Part shown: positions 12,640 to 24,527 of the stretch, in pieces
Position numbering within the stretch: the first letter of the stretch is position 1
Layout: every line of letters starts with the position of its first letter
Source of the DNA: Tenrec ecaudatus
Lineage: Eukaryota > Chordata > Mammalia > Afrosoricida > Tenrecidae
Reading direction: 5' to 3'
NCBI RefSeq assembly: GCF_050624435.1
Contig: NC_134548.1
Span: forward strand, 124,141,583 to 124,205,582
DNA length: 64,000 nt
The notes under the pieces: model-generated
What the model saw: the letters and a program-made list of their open reading frames with translations, nothing else
Database searches by the model: none
What the model was told of the DNA's origin: nothing
Translations under genes and position numbers: made by a program

Positions 12640-12997
12640 ATCAATATCAAGAGGAGAGGGGGATGGGTAGAAGGGGGAGAAAGGGGGAACCTATCACAAG
12701 GCTGGATATATAGGTACCCCCTCCCGAGGAGGGCAATTAACAGAAATGTGGGTGAAGGGAGACATATGGGTGTAAGATATGAAATAACAAAAATAATATA
12801 TAATTGATCAAGAATTCATGAAAGTGGGAGTGTGGGAGAGGGAGCGTGAAAAAGAGGAACTGATACCAAGGGCTCAAGTAGAAAGAAAATGTTTTGGAAA
12901 TGTTGCTGGCAACATATGTACAAGTGTGCTTAATACAACTGAATGATGGGTTGTTATAAGATATGTAAGAGCCCCCAATAAAATGATGAAAGAAGGA
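12640..12997 (+). mobile_element. Afrotherian L1 3' UTR end
   Basis: Last ~350 bp of an L1 3' UTR of the afrotherian type: 'gggctcaagtagaaagaaaa' motif, then the terminal 'agcccccaataaaatgat'. 5'-truncated. Confidence 0.85.
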
Positions 12998-13129
12998 AAC
13001 ATAAGATTTTCAGTATTGGAAACCTTATATTGGGTCAGAGTCAACTCGATGGAAGTGTATTTGTTTTCTTGGTTTTATTATTAATATGTGACGTATGTTA
13101 GAGGAAAATATGTATGAACAAACTGAAAA

Positions 13130-13692
13130 GTTCAACAGTTATTAACTGTAAGAAAATGTCAAATGACAATGCTAGATGTGGAAACCACATTTAATATAAA
13201 TGAAGAATGCTTTTGATAGTCTAATCAGTAGACTTGAAACAGGTGTGAAACTAGAGGTAGGTTCAAAAACAATGGATCCAGTCTCAACCACACACAAAAG
13301 AGAGAACAACAAAAAAAACACACAAACATGAAAATGCACATGCATTCCCAGAAGAGAACATCTGAGAGCTGAGGGATGATGTCAAATAATCTAACATGTA
13401 TGAAATGAGATTTTCAAAAGGGAGTACAGCAGTCGGAATATTTAAAGAGATGGAGTCCAATGACTTTCCAATTATAATGAAATATGTCAAACCACAAATT
13501 AAAGAAGTTCAGAGAACCCCAAGCCTGATAACTATACCACTAACCAAAACAAGACACATGAAAAACTGACTTTTCCATTACTAAGAAGACCTATTCTCTA
13601 AGAAATGTTCAAGAAAGTTCTTCAGGCAAAAAGATGATCAAATGAAAGAAATCTGGATCAACACACGAAAGCAAAAAAAAAAAAAAAAAAAA
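13130..13692 (+). mobile_element. Old L1/HAL1-like fragment with poly-A
   Basis: Diverged plus-strand LINE sequence ('ccaatgactttccaa', 'aagttcttcaggcaaaaaga') ending in an A-rich tract at 13672-13692. The block order resembles HAL1 or L1 ORF1-region elements; exact family unclear. Confidence 0.5.
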
Positions 13693-13730
13693 GATCCTAA
13701 AACTGCAACAACAGTAGCAACAACAAAAAT

Positions 13731-13897
13731 CCAAAACCAGTCCATAGCTGTTCTAACACATACCGACCTGGGAGGACAGTAGAACTACCCCATGCATGGG
13801 CTTTCTAAAGCTGTGAATCTTTAGAAAGACAGACTATCATATCTTTTTCATGCAGAAAAGTTTGTTAGCAGCTGAGTGCTTGATGGCCAAGACTCCT
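13731..13897 (-). repeat. AfroSINE
   Basis: Reverse copy, 'cagtagaactaccccatg' body and a degraded head at the right end. Confidence 0.8.
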
Positions 13898-15737
13898 TAA
13901 ATGGCCAAAGTGATACAGTGTTTACTTATTGCATATCTAGAAGTACACCTTATCAGTTGTTCTCTCTTTTGACCTATTTCATTTTTTTTCTAGTTCTTAT
14001 TGTGTTCTTTTGGGTTGAGGTTCTTCTGGGTTTTGGTTTGTTATTGGTTTTGTTGCTGTTTGGGAGATGTTTTCCTTATGTGAAATCCAGGATAGGTAAA
14101 TCTACAGAGACAGTAACTGGATTACTAGTTTCTTCGAGTTATGGCAGGAAAAGTTGGGGGAAATGGGGAGCAAGTAATAATTAGTACAAGAATAAATAAA
14201 ATGTTCTAAAATTTATTGTGGTGATGATTACACAACTCTTGTTAATATATTTAAACCACTGAAGTATATGGTATGTGAATGATAAGTCAATAAAAATGTT
14301 AAAAAGAATACAATAATAATAATGTTTTGATGCACACTGCAAAGTGCAAAGAGACTCCCATTTGTTATAAGAAACCATTGTACATACCTTAAAATTTTAA
14401 TATAATTTACTTTACAAGAGTTGTGATTATGGATGTACATGCTGTTGAATCTTTTCCAAGTGAACATTATGCAGTGCATGACTGCAATTAAAAAGTGAAA
14501 TTATAAAAATTTTTAAAAGAATGACAACCATGACCATAGCACACAAGACAGCAGGAATTGGGAATATCCTTAAATAGTGAGATGATCTAATGTTATTTGA
14601 AGGCTGTTATAGTTGCGTGCCTAGTTTATTCCAAATCATTGCAAGGCAGGAGGACAGATTACAGCTCTCCCATGTGGCTTACCTAGACTGTAATCAGAAG
14701 CTGATTGCCAGGTATTTATTTCTGGCATGGAGTGACTGGGGGGTTCTTAACTCTGCCCCCACTGCCCAGTGCAGCAACCACTGTTCAGCCCGGATTTCTT
14801 TCATTTGAAGGTTGGATTGATTAATTTAACATAGACAGTACAATATTGAAAATCTTGATTGTGATGGTGGTTACCGGACCAAACTTTGTCCAAACTCATA
14901 GAATTATATGGTTAAATGAATAAAATGTACCTAATAGAGCGCCTCAAATAACATGAGGGTTTATTTTCTTTAAAGGAAATTATCATGCATAACTTACCTT
15001 TTTCACCCTGTTGTCTTTTTTTCCCCCGTTCTGAAACCGATGATGAGAAACCATCTTCCTGTGTTACCTAAACTTACCTTTCCTTTTACTTCCCATTACG
15101 AGGATTTATTTCTAAAATCTGGTAGTGGAAAGAGTTCTAGGCCTTTTCACAATAATAAGTGCACACACATATATACACGCACACCTCTAAACTACAATAG
15201 GTATGGAACCATGGTTACTGCCAATTTGACATACGGAAAATTGTTTTCCATCTCTGCATAGATATGATGGTCCAGCTGACCAAGATCACACAGATATAAA
15301 TTAATTATTTAGACTGTGATGAACCTGAAGTAACATACACATCGGTATCTGTATCATATCAATTCCTATAGCTCACAGATTCTGTTGACAGGTTAGATCT
15401 CAATGGTTTGAAAACCCTTTTGCTATGAAGATTGGTATTCTCTCTATTCTGTACAATCGCTACGGTTATTTATGCCTTTAGAACCTTTCCATGGGCTATT
15501 ACTAATAAGCAGTTTCTGTATTATAAGGTACTTGTGTGTATAATTTTTAAAATGACTGGCCCCAACCTGAGTAGATGAATTAGAAAAGAAGCCCCTTTTG
15601 GGCAGACGTTGCCCTCAAAGTGCAAGGCTATTCTAGAAAATGCCACCTTTGTCTGAATAACAATGAATCTCATTGCTCTGGGCTTAGACCAGAACACCTC
15701 TGTAAAACTCATGTCTTTTCCCCCGTGACCCTTCTCT

Positions 15738-16276
15738 AAGGGGTGTCCTCCAAGGGTACAGGGTAGCAATGATGAAAGATACAACTTTCCTCTAGTTCTT
15801 AAATGCTTCCACCCCCCACTATCATGATCCCAATTCTACCTTACAAATCCGACTAGACCAGAGAATGTACATTGGTACAGATAGGAGCTGGAAACACAGG
15901 GAATCTAGGAGAGATGATCCCTTAAGGACCAGTGGTGAGAGTGGCGATACCAGGAGGGTGGAGGGAAGATGGGGTGGAAAAAAAGGAACCGATTACAATG
16001 ATCTATATATAACTTCCTCCCTGGGGAGATGGACAACAGAAAAGTGGGTGAAGGGAGACATCGGGAAGTGTATGATATAATAAAATAATAATAATTTATA
16101 AATTATAAGGGTTCATGAAGTAGGGGGTAAAGAGGGGAAATGAGGACCTGATATCAAGGGCTCAAGTAGAAAGTCAATGTTTTGAGAAAGCTCATGGCGA
16201 CAAATATACAAATGTGGTTGACACAATGGATGTATATATGAATTGTACAAGCGCCCAAGAAAATGATTTTTTAAAA
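15738..16276 (+). mobile_element. Afrotherian L1 3' UTR
   Basis: About 540 bp of the same 3' UTR type as at 37607-38648: 'ggacaacagaaaagtgggtg', 'agggctcaagtagaaagtca' and a terminal 'agcgcccaagaaaatgattt'. 5'-truncated. Confidence 0.85.
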
Positions 16277-16481
16277 CCCATATGTTTTATACTATAGTCT
16301 GGAACAAGGATTGGCCTAGGGACAGTGATCTGGATTTTGAGGAACAGCTTTATATACAGAAAGAACTGTGTTCATGTAAAATGTTATATAAGAGTGAAAA
16401 TTTGGCAGTTCTGTGTATTACAGTGGAAGGAAAGTAGCACCTAATCAAAGGGATTGGGTTACTAAAGCCCATGCCAGCCAA

Positions 16482-16595
16482 GCTAAACTCACTGCTATCC
16501 AGTTGATGCAGACTCACACAAGGACTCTACAGCATTTAGTAGAACTGGCCCTGTGAGTTGCTAAGACCTACTACCTCGTACCACTGCCACTGCCT
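16482..16595 (-). repeat. AfroSINE fragment
   Basis: Reverse tail-side half: 'aactcactgctatccagttg' and 'tagtagaactggccctgtga'. Confidence 0.72.
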
Positions 16596-16639
16596 CTGGC
16601 TAGAATGCATTAATATCACCCTAAATGATTATAACTTGA

Positions 16640-17125
16640 TTAACGTATATGTATCCTCCTGGGATCAGTTTAAATGTCACTTCCCCATGGAGGTCAACAC
16701 TGGCACTTCAATACGAATATAAAGGAAGCCTCTCAGTCCTGCACTTGCATATTACTGCTTATTTTCTTACAGAGCATATACACAATGGCAGTTACACTAT
16801 TGTTTGCATTCTTCTTTATCTACTATATATGCTTTGCCCACTCTGCTCAACCCTCCATGTAAAAAGACAATGACTTACCATATATACTAGAGGATAAGCT
16901 GAACCGAATATCCACTGAGATACATAATTTTACCACAGAACGGCTTTTAAAATGTGCTGGAAAAACTCAGCTTAAACTCCAGTATGTATGGTACTCATTT
17001 CTAGAGTGTAAGGCCCAAGAGGTGCAGGAACCTTGTCTGCTTTATTCATCAAATTACCCTTATAGACTATCTCCGTGCCTGGAATATACTTGGAACTTAA
17101 GAAATGCTCATGAAATAAATGCAGA
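16640..17125 (+). mobile_element. L2 LINE 3' end, interrupted by a MITE
   Basis: Left part (16640-16877) has the 'taaatgtcacttccccatgg' style of the L2 3' region. Right part (16992-17125) has 'gtaaggcccaagaggtgcag', 'ttgtctgctttattcat' and 'tgctcatgaaataaatg', typical of the L2 terminus. A 114-bp MITE sits between. Confidence 0.7.
16878..16991. mobile_element. TA-flanked MITE (mariner/pogo type)
   Basis: A 114-bp element with terminal inverted repeats: left 'ccatatatactagaggataa', right end reverse complement 'ccatacatactggagtttaa', each followed by gctga. It is flanked by TA on both sides (16876-16877, 16992-16993), as expected of Tc1/mariner/pogo elements. The same ends occur on the larger element at 52033-52997, which carries a transposase remnant, so this is probably its non-autonomous relative. 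Confidence 0.82.
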
Positions 17126-17570
17126 ATTTTTGCAAATTCTCACATACATACACATATATTCATGTACAGAGTATATAAAATAGAATGTAATAGAAACTTT
17201 CCATTCTAGAACATTCCGTTTAAAAGTTGAATGTGGGAAGCTAGAATGTTATGGATGTACAACACAAAGCAAGTAATCTTTTCATTTGGACACATCTTGA
17301 TTAAATTAGTTCCTTCTTAAATAGGTGATTTTATTTTCTTCTGTCTGCTAGTAAGCTTTACAGCTTATGTGTGGTCGTTTAGTTCACAATAGATTAAACA
17401 ATCCATTCCTTTTTGTAATAATCATTTTTCAGGTGTCACTGAGATATCTTAATTTCATTCATCCCTCAGGGTGAAATATATTTTACATTATTTGATTACA
17501 GTTTGAAGTTTTGACTCATAGTTATTGCTGCTACTGGAAAATAAATAATGATTGAGTTAGCTCCACTTAC

Positions 17571-17636
17571 CAAATAGATTCTGCCATAAGTACCAAGGCC
17601 GATTGTTTTGTCCAGTGAGAATATTCCAGTTGGATC
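17571..17636 (-). CDS. NRK: NRK coding exon 2 (start of kinase domain)
   Basis: A 66-bp internal exon of exactly 22 codons, phase 0 at both ends. It is bounded on the minus strand by the acceptor CTTTTTGCAG and the donor GTAAGTGGAG. The translation begins DPTGIFSLDKTIG and continues through GLGTYGRIYL; this contains the glycine-rich ATP-binding loop (G-L-G-T-Y-G) of a protein kinase and matches NRK residues 20-41. Other GCK-IV kinases (TNIK, MINK1, MAP4K4) have DPAGIFELVEVVGNGTYG in this place, so the wording here fits NRK best. The rest of the kinase domain, including the catalytic lysine, HRD and DFG motifs, must lie in exons beyond position 1. No stop, frameshift or splice-site damage is visible, so I read this as part of a working gene. 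Confidence 0.93.
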
Positions 17637-20600
17637 CTGCAAAAAGTTAAACAAAAACTGTGGATCTTCTTGGGAAAATGGCTAAGCATTTAACTATCAT
17701 GAATGGTATTTCCAATCTGCCTCATTCCCTTAGTAGTTGCATGGAAAAAGTCTTAAATTTATTTAGCAAAAGAACAAACATATTACAATCTCGTAATCTG
17801 CTTGAACTGGGTGTAGTCATATATAAAAGGGAAATAATGATGCAGGCATTAAGTGATTGCATAAATGAATTACCATCACAAATCATTTCATATTATGCAA
17901 AGGAAATTATGCAAAGACAAATCATATACCTGATGTAATTTGAAAATATAGAAATAAGCTCATTTACTTTTAATGTCCATCTTTGGAGTGCTAACAAAAG
18001 AAGAAGGAAGTTTAACATACAACAATGATGAGTAAACATTAGATATAAAGTCTAGATGACTTATTTATGGAAGAGATATCCTAGGAAATTATTGTATTTT
18101 TTTCTTTTGCCCTACCTTCCCCCCCACAACCCTTCCCGGCTATTTTCTTTCTAAATATAATTAACAAAGCAAGATTATGGCATTAAAAACATCATTTGGT
18201 AAAAACAACTAGACTGTATTTTTGTTTATTTATCTTTGCATCAACTGAATACATTACCATGCCATACATTTACTCATGTTTGCATTCCATTTTAATCATA
18301 AATATGGTGTCAGAAGAAAAAACAGCATTCTTAAGAATAGCTTCCTCAGTCTTCCATATATATCCTCAAACACTATTTTCTTACCTTAAAATACAGGTGC
18401 TTCTTTCTTGTTCACAACAAGTGTATGTTCTGGAGTTTTTTCACTGCTTCAATTTTTACTCTATCCACCTATTTTAATAAAATTTCTATGACATGTGGAT
18501 ACTTATTTATATTTAATAATTATAGGAGCATTGGCAAGTTTTGGGAAATTTGCACACCCTATAGAAAGCTCATTTAATATACATAATCATTTTTATCACC
18601 TTTAAATGTGTGTAAAACCATTGAACATATGCAATGTATATGATGGAAATCATAGACTAGTTAGAACTGATGTGATATTTTGTTATCTAGCAAAACAGCT
18701 ATAGGAAGATGGATTATTAGGATTACTTTAATTAAGATTCAGGTGGACAGTGTCAGGCTTCTTGAGTTTTGGCCTCAATTCTGTTCTTCATTATCTACAT
18801 GAGTATCATTTACATTCTCTGAAACTCAAGCTATCTTACATATAAAAGGAATGTGTTCTTCTAGGTGATTTCTCAGCTCTAAATCCTATAGAAAAAAAAG
18901 TCAGATTCCACCATAAGAATATCCAGATGATTTCCAGGGGATTGATAAGAAAGCAGCACCCTATTTCCTCAAAGTTCATGCCACAATACTTAAAGAACAA
19001 TAATAAGCAAATGTTTCATGTATCAGACCCCATAAAAATGTAAACATTCTTTAAAAATATAACTTTGAGAATTGTGGAGACATAAAATTAACTTGTTCCA
19101 GTGTTTTTGATATTAAGCCTGTAATATTTAAGTCATTAAGGTTATCCTTAACCAATAAAGGCTTCAAGACTTTATTACTTTGGCATATTCCTTTGGAAGA
19201 TATCATTGAGGAATTTATAATAATTATTATTAGCTCTAAGGAAACAGCCTCTGGACATCTGTCAAAATAATCAAATTGATTAGCTTATTCTGATTGGTAA
19301 ACCAGTCTCCATTATCATCAAAGCAACATATTTAGCTGGGTGGGCGTACCATATAGTAGAGAAAAACTCTATTCTTTGTTTAACCTTTATTTCTGAATCT
19401 TTGAACATTTCCAGATTAAATAATGGCCAGAGTAAAATACCAAAAAGACAAACTCACTGGGAACAGACTCATCTTTCTCTAAAAAAGTGGCTAAAGTGCT
19501 TGAACTGATAAACTTTCAGTCAAATTACTAAAATAATAAAACCTTACTCTTTACATATCATTGTTCACTAAATTACAGCAAAGCAAGTTCATTCTGCCAT
19601 CCCAAGGAAGTGAGCGCTGAAAAGGTCACAGAGCATGTAAAAGGTCTCCATCTGAGGAGTCTCTGTGACTTGTTGGCTTTCTCTGCCCTTCCATTCCAAG
19701 ATAAGAAAACCAGAAAAGTCTTTTTTTAAATCTATTACTGCTATATCAAAATGGAGATTCACGGGTTTGTTATGGTTTGGTGTCTCACTTGAGTAAACAG
19801 GGCAGTACACAAAAAGCTCTAATTGCCTAAAAGATGTTCTCAAAAGAAGAAATTACTAATAAAAAAATCTGTCTTTAAACATTTTGAAGCAAAATCTATT
19901 AGGCAGACAATTTATCGGTTATCGTTTTGTATGTGTGTCTAAACTGTCTCCTGCAATTTAGGTGCTCCTTGAAAGCTAGGGAAGGGTAAAGAATGAGCAC
20001 CTTGATGAATACTTGAATTAAGAGCTAAGCGCTTCCCTAGGCAAGGGGAGGGGGAAAGAACAGGAAGAAAAAGAGCCACTAGAAGGCAGTATTTACTGGT
20101 CAAGGGAGGACTTTCAGAGGCAGCACAGGAAGGACAGGACCAAATATGGCAGAGAATAAGGAGAAGGATGAGCACATGTTCAATAGGGATACCAAGGGAA
20201 TCACTACTGAAATTTGAGGTGTAATTTCAGATTTGGGGCAATGAAGGAAAGTAAGAGAGGAGGTTCCAATAGCCAGGAAGCCAAAGGAAGGGAAGCAAGT
20301 GCACTGTACCTAGAAGGAGCTAGTAGAGGTTTTCTTCACTTTCATGTAAGTACTAAAAATAGCAATATTATGAAAAGTTTATGAGCTGAAAGAGTGTGAA
20401 GATGGTGGATGTGGCAAAGAGAAGTGCCAGAATGAGCTTCAGAGATACACTTGGAGAAATGATCTTCACAATTCACATGGAGTGCTTAGAAAGGCATATA
20501 TCTTCCTCTAGATGGCTGGGACTCCGAATGTGGGTGCCAGGCACACCCTCTATGTAAAAACCATCAATGGAATCTATTGAAAAAGCATATTCTAATCCCT

Positions 20601-21490
20601 ACCAAGGAACTATTAAATCAGAGTATCTGGGGATAGGCCTAAAGAATTTTCATTTGAAAAAGATCATCAGATGACTTTTGTTCGTCAACAGGTGAAAATC
20701 ACTACTCTAGACTGCAGAGAGAAAACAAAATATATTGAAGAAAAATATGCTAAGGTGATATTCTAGGATATGTAATGGACCATATGCACAATGTGTGAAT
20801 CAATTTCAGTGGACAAAAATGTAAAATTACTTCAAAACAGGGGCACTAAGGGGTGGCAGAAAATTGGGAAAGCTAAGAAATATATTTAAATATAAACCAA
20901 ATATAATGGAAATATAGATTTTGGATCATATGCTATTTCAGATCACCTCTACCACTACTGCCCTGCAAGCCTGTCTAATTCTGACCCCAATATAGATTAG
21001 GACTACATATGGCAGTGTCAAATACCAAGGCCACAGCCAAAGGGGACTATCATATTGAAAGACATGCCAGATTTGGAGATGAATAGTTTTCAGTCACAAG
21101 GTTTGGGAGCACAGGCATATTTGGAGAAAACATACACATACACACACATACACATGCATTCATACATACATACATGGGCATTGCTACAGATAAAATGAAT
21201 CTATACGGCACACATACAGATATGTCTAAAGACAGAAGGCTTAACAATTCTCTTTTCAAAAAGGAACCACAAATATCTGGGCTTTTTGTTTTCTTTTATT
21301 ACCAACAGGATAGACTCACTTGATAGTAAATCTGGAAAACTTACAGCAACCCATTAATTAACATATAATGGAGTTGACCTATTGGACTGTGAAAATTAGG
21401 CTGACTCTTATATCTCTAAGGAATCCTGAAGAGAAAAATCTAACACCAGTTGCCTCCCAATGTCCCCAGTTTACACTCTTGCTTACAGTT

Positions 21491-21491
<1 letters not shown>

Positions 21492-21521
<30 letters not shown>

Positions 21522-21522
21522 G
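21492..21522. repeat. (TG)n microsatellite
   Basis: About fifteen uninterrupted TG units at the edge of an L1 3' fragment. Confidence 0.95.
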
Positions 21523-21524
21523 TA

Positions 21525-21800
21525 AAAATATGCACAGCAAAACATATCCCAATGCAACAATTTCCACATCTAAAATTCAGTAACACTGCTTACATTCTTC
21601 AAGTTATGCAACCCTATTCATGACCTTTTCCAAATAACACTACCATTCAAATAAATTGGTTGCTCCCTAATTCTGCTTACAAATTAAATTATAAAAATAA
21701 TATCTAATGTCTGTCTACTAACAAAAATATAATCTTCCTCGATTTTCTCTGAATCCCAGTAGGCACAACAAGCCTTATCTCTCCAGGGGTTCTTGGCGTA
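21525..21800 (-). mobile_element. Old L1 3' UTR fragment
   Basis: Reverse-strand L1 end: 'tatgcacagcaaaacatatc', 'ctaaaattcagtaacactgc', 'gttatgcaaccctattcatg', in the order of L1 3' UTRs. Confidence 0.6.
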
Positions 21801-22162
21801 TAGTCTTTTTAGCCGTCCCAACCTATAAAGTTCACGTTCCCTCAATGTTTCATTATTCTAGTCTTCTCTGCAGGATTGCTTCGTACTCAGATTTTTAATT
21901 CTTCACTTTAAGGTGCCCATCACCCTTTATTGCCTGGATGTTGCCAAGTTAATATCCTTGGTGCTGAGCAGATGCCAACTTTCTGCAAATTTATGGGAAG
22001 GTACACTACCACATATAGGTTTCTTTACTTCTAACCATCACCTTCTCTTTCTCAAAAGGAAAATTTTCAAACTGTTCATTTAGATAACACATGGCCTCCT
22101 CCTTTACATTTATTTCTTCAGAGGCTCAGAATAATCAAATTCAAAGCAAAGAAATCCCAAAT

Positions 22163-22192
22163 CTGATTTTATATATATATATATAAAATCAG
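22163..22192. repeat. 30-bp perfect AT-rich palindrome
   Basis: Arms ctgatttt and aaaatcag enclose seven AT units, giving a perfect self-complementary 30-mer. It may be simple-repeat expansion inside an inverted repeat. Confidence 0.85.
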
Positions 22193-22689
22193 TGGCCAAA
22201 GCAACCAGGAACTTCTCTGGTTCTCTACAATTTAACATAAAGGAAATGTTAAAGGGGGTCTTGTTTCTTCTACTAGATTTCTTGGGGTTTGGCCAGGAAG
22301 AATCCTGAATGACATGTTGGGTGGCCAAGCCCTCCACCCTAGGATCAAATGGCTTTTGTATAAATTTTAGAAGTTTAGTAACTTTTGGAAGCAGAAGACC
22401 ATGAGGTTTCTCTCCTCTATAAGGTAAGTCCACTCAGCCATTTCTTGATGGCTTTGAATCCCTAATGGCTACATTACAATGTCTTCTTACTGCTCATTTT
22501 AAAAGCTAACTTAATCGTTCTCCCTCACACCATGTCATCTCACCTCCAGCAAATTAATATTCTACTGGACTGCAATACAAAGACTGGGATCTTTCCTTTG
22601 ATCTCTAAGGAGGTTCCCACCAAAGACTTACATCCTGGAGCTGGGACTGAGTCACTTAGTCTGGGTCATTTCTCTCTATTGTGTGTGTG

Positions 22690-22800
22690 TATAAGATCTT
22701 TTCTATTTGTTCTTCTTGGGTTTGAAATCCCCTGTCCTATCATTTCTATGAGGCCTTTCCTAATCCTTACATTGTCACTTTTAGGAAGTAATTGATTTCA
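22690..22800 (+). mobile_element. L2 LINE fragment
   Basis: Plus-strand 'atgaggcctttcctaatcct' and flanking blocks resemble the L2 3' region. Short and old. Confidence 0.45.
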
Positions 22801-23639
22801 GTTTGCCCATGCGTGGTTTCACATGTTTGCCTCAATTTGCTCCCCACTCACTCCCCCCTACTGTATGTAGAGAATGTTAGAGAAGGATAATATTTATGTT
22901 TTGCTTTACATTTTTCAGTGGAAGCAAATTTAATTTGGATATGAAAATGCTGTTCAGAAAGGAAATGTATTTCTTGTTTATACATAGAGAAGAAAAGAAT
23001 TGGGGTACAAGTGAGGTGGAGAAAGACTTTATAAAGCAGCATCAATAATCACAGTGTTAATATTTGTAATTCATCATGTTTGTATTGTAGTTGTTGTTAA
23101 TGGTTAAGAATTTCCTAAAATGTAACCCAAGTAATTAGCTCCCTCCCTACCCCAATTTATAATATATTTAGGCAAGACTTTGAGACCACTCCATTTTCTG
23201 AGGGGCCAGGTATCAGCCATCATCACGAAGACCACCTTTGAGTAGCCCCATAACATCAAGGTTAATATTTAGCCTTTCCCAAAGCAAGCAGGCTGGTTCC
23301 CTGAACTACAGTTGCTTGGTAATACTTCCAGCATGGTGCCTGCTTTTCTGAGAGTCCAGGGGCCCTATGCATTCAAGGGAGGGTGCGAGTGAAATGCCAA
23401 TCTAAAAAGGGAACCTAAAAAACGAACTTGGGTAGGATCCAATGTCAGTCAGGAACCAGATGCCAATCAAATGAAGGATGTCACAAAAAGAGTAAATCTA
23501 CTAATACCGATGACAACAATAGTTTAACACTCAAATACAATGGTGGAGGAAAGCTAGGCATTCAGGAAAAGGAGTTACATAAACGAAGACCACAAGAAAC
23601 AGCAAGACTTTTTTTTAACTAGAAGTGCGGTCCTTTCTT

Positions 23640-23745
23640 TTTAAAAATGTGCATGTATGTGCGCGCGAGCCTGCGTGCTTGCATGCATGCATGCCTGGGG
23701 GGGGGGAGTAGTAGTAGTAGTGTGTGTGTGCGTGTGTGTGAGTAG
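23640..23745. repeat. Compound simple repeat
   Basis: Mixed TGTG, GCGC, TGCATGCA, poly-G and AGT units about 0.8 kb from NRK exon 1, in intron 1. Confidence 0.85.
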
Positions 23746-23877
23746 AATTCACTTCCTGCCTCATTGGTCCCTAGTTCTTTCACTCCAGCAACCCTAGAGG
23801 TGGGGCCACTGCCGTGGCATGAAAAAGAAGGTTTTGTGATTACATACCATCAAGTAAGTTCCAGAAAATGCTCTTAT

Positions 23878-24072
23878 CTCACAGCCACCCAGTTGATTCG
23901 GACTGGACGCTAGCAACCCAATAGGGTGGGCTAGAAGGGTCCCTGTGGGTTTCTGAGATGGTAACTCTTTAATGGAGTAGAACAGCTCTTCCGGCTCCAG
24001 AGAAGCAGCTGCTGGTTTAGAACTGCTGACCTCGTGGTTTAGCAGTTCAACCTGTAACTACGGTGCCACCCA
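23878..24072 (-). repeat. AfroSINE in NRK intron 1
   Basis: Near full-length reverse copy ('ttgattcggactggacgcta', 'ggtttagaactgctgacctc', 'gtaactacggtgccaccc'), less diverged than most copies here. It lies 455 bp downstream of the exon 1 donor, in the same strand sense as NRK. Confidence 0.88.
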
Positions 24073-24449
24073 AAAGTTTGATGACTTTTTTTGAACTGGT
24101 GTCTTTTAGAAATAAAAATTCCAAGGCCATTGGGTATTTCTGCTGGCCAAAGGAGTAGAGGATGAGCCTGCAGTGGAGGCAGCTGCAGCTGAGGCGCATT
24201 CCCTGAAAGCCATGTGCTCTTCCTTGAGCTGTTGGGCCAGGAGCTTCCTGGACCAAGCCGGCCAAACAAGCTGTTTGGGCCCACAAGCCCGTAGGCCACT
24301 CTATCCTCCTCCCTCCACAGCCACCTCTGCCTTTCCGCAGTTTGGCAAGGTCAGGCACTTAGAGGGGCCTCTTTTTGGCTCCCCTTGATGTCCTGAGGTG
24401 CCTTCCCTAGAAGTCCTGGCCCCAGGTGCCAGTTTACTGGTCTTCGCCG

Positions 24450-24478
24450 CCCCCCCCGCGCCCCCGTCCCCCCCCCCC
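24450..24478 (-). repeat. G-tracts on the NRK sense strand
   Basis: The plus strand has C-runs of 8, 5 and 11; on the transcribed NRK RNA these are G-runs starting 48 nt after the exon 1 donor. The pattern meets the usual spacing for a G-quadruplex. Run lengths may be affected by sequencing error. Confidence 0.7.
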
Positions 24479-24527
24479 GTTTTCAGAACCAGCAACACTT
24501 CGGGGATGATGGGCAAGTTCCACTCAC

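Larger units (their letters stand above)
1..17570 (-). other. NRK: NRK intron 2 (partial, runs off the window)
   Basis: Sequence downstream of the exon 2 donor in the direction of NRK transcription. I looked for an exon continuing the kinase domain on the minus strand and found none, so the intron is at least 17.5 kb, or exon 3 escaped notice. It is filled with AfroSINEs, old LINE and MIR pieces, one SPIN, one solo LTR and one MITE, listed separately. Stretches with nothing recognisable include 170-1090, 1340-2480, 6350-7790, 8350-9090, 14180-15730 and 17130-17560. Two short blocks (about 100-165 and 1105-1180) vaguely resemble old L1 3' ends. Confidence 0.75.
17637..24527 (-). other. NRK: NRK intron 1
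   Basis: About 6.9 kb between the exon 1 donor and the exon 2 acceptor. Contents recognised: an L2 3' end near 22690-22800, an L1 3' UTR fragment at 21525-21800, a TG microsatellite at 21492-21522, a 30-bp AT-rich palindrome at 22163-22192, a compound TG/GC simple repeat at 23640-23745 and an AfroSINE at 23878-24072. The stretches 17640-21480 and 22200-22680 hold nothing I can identify; they are AT-rich unique sequence. Confidence 0.85.

Noticed and set aside
1-17570. NRK exon 3 and further kinase exons
   Set aside because: Looked for continuation of the kinase domain with splice sites on the minus strand; no convincing candidate. Short missed exons remain possible.
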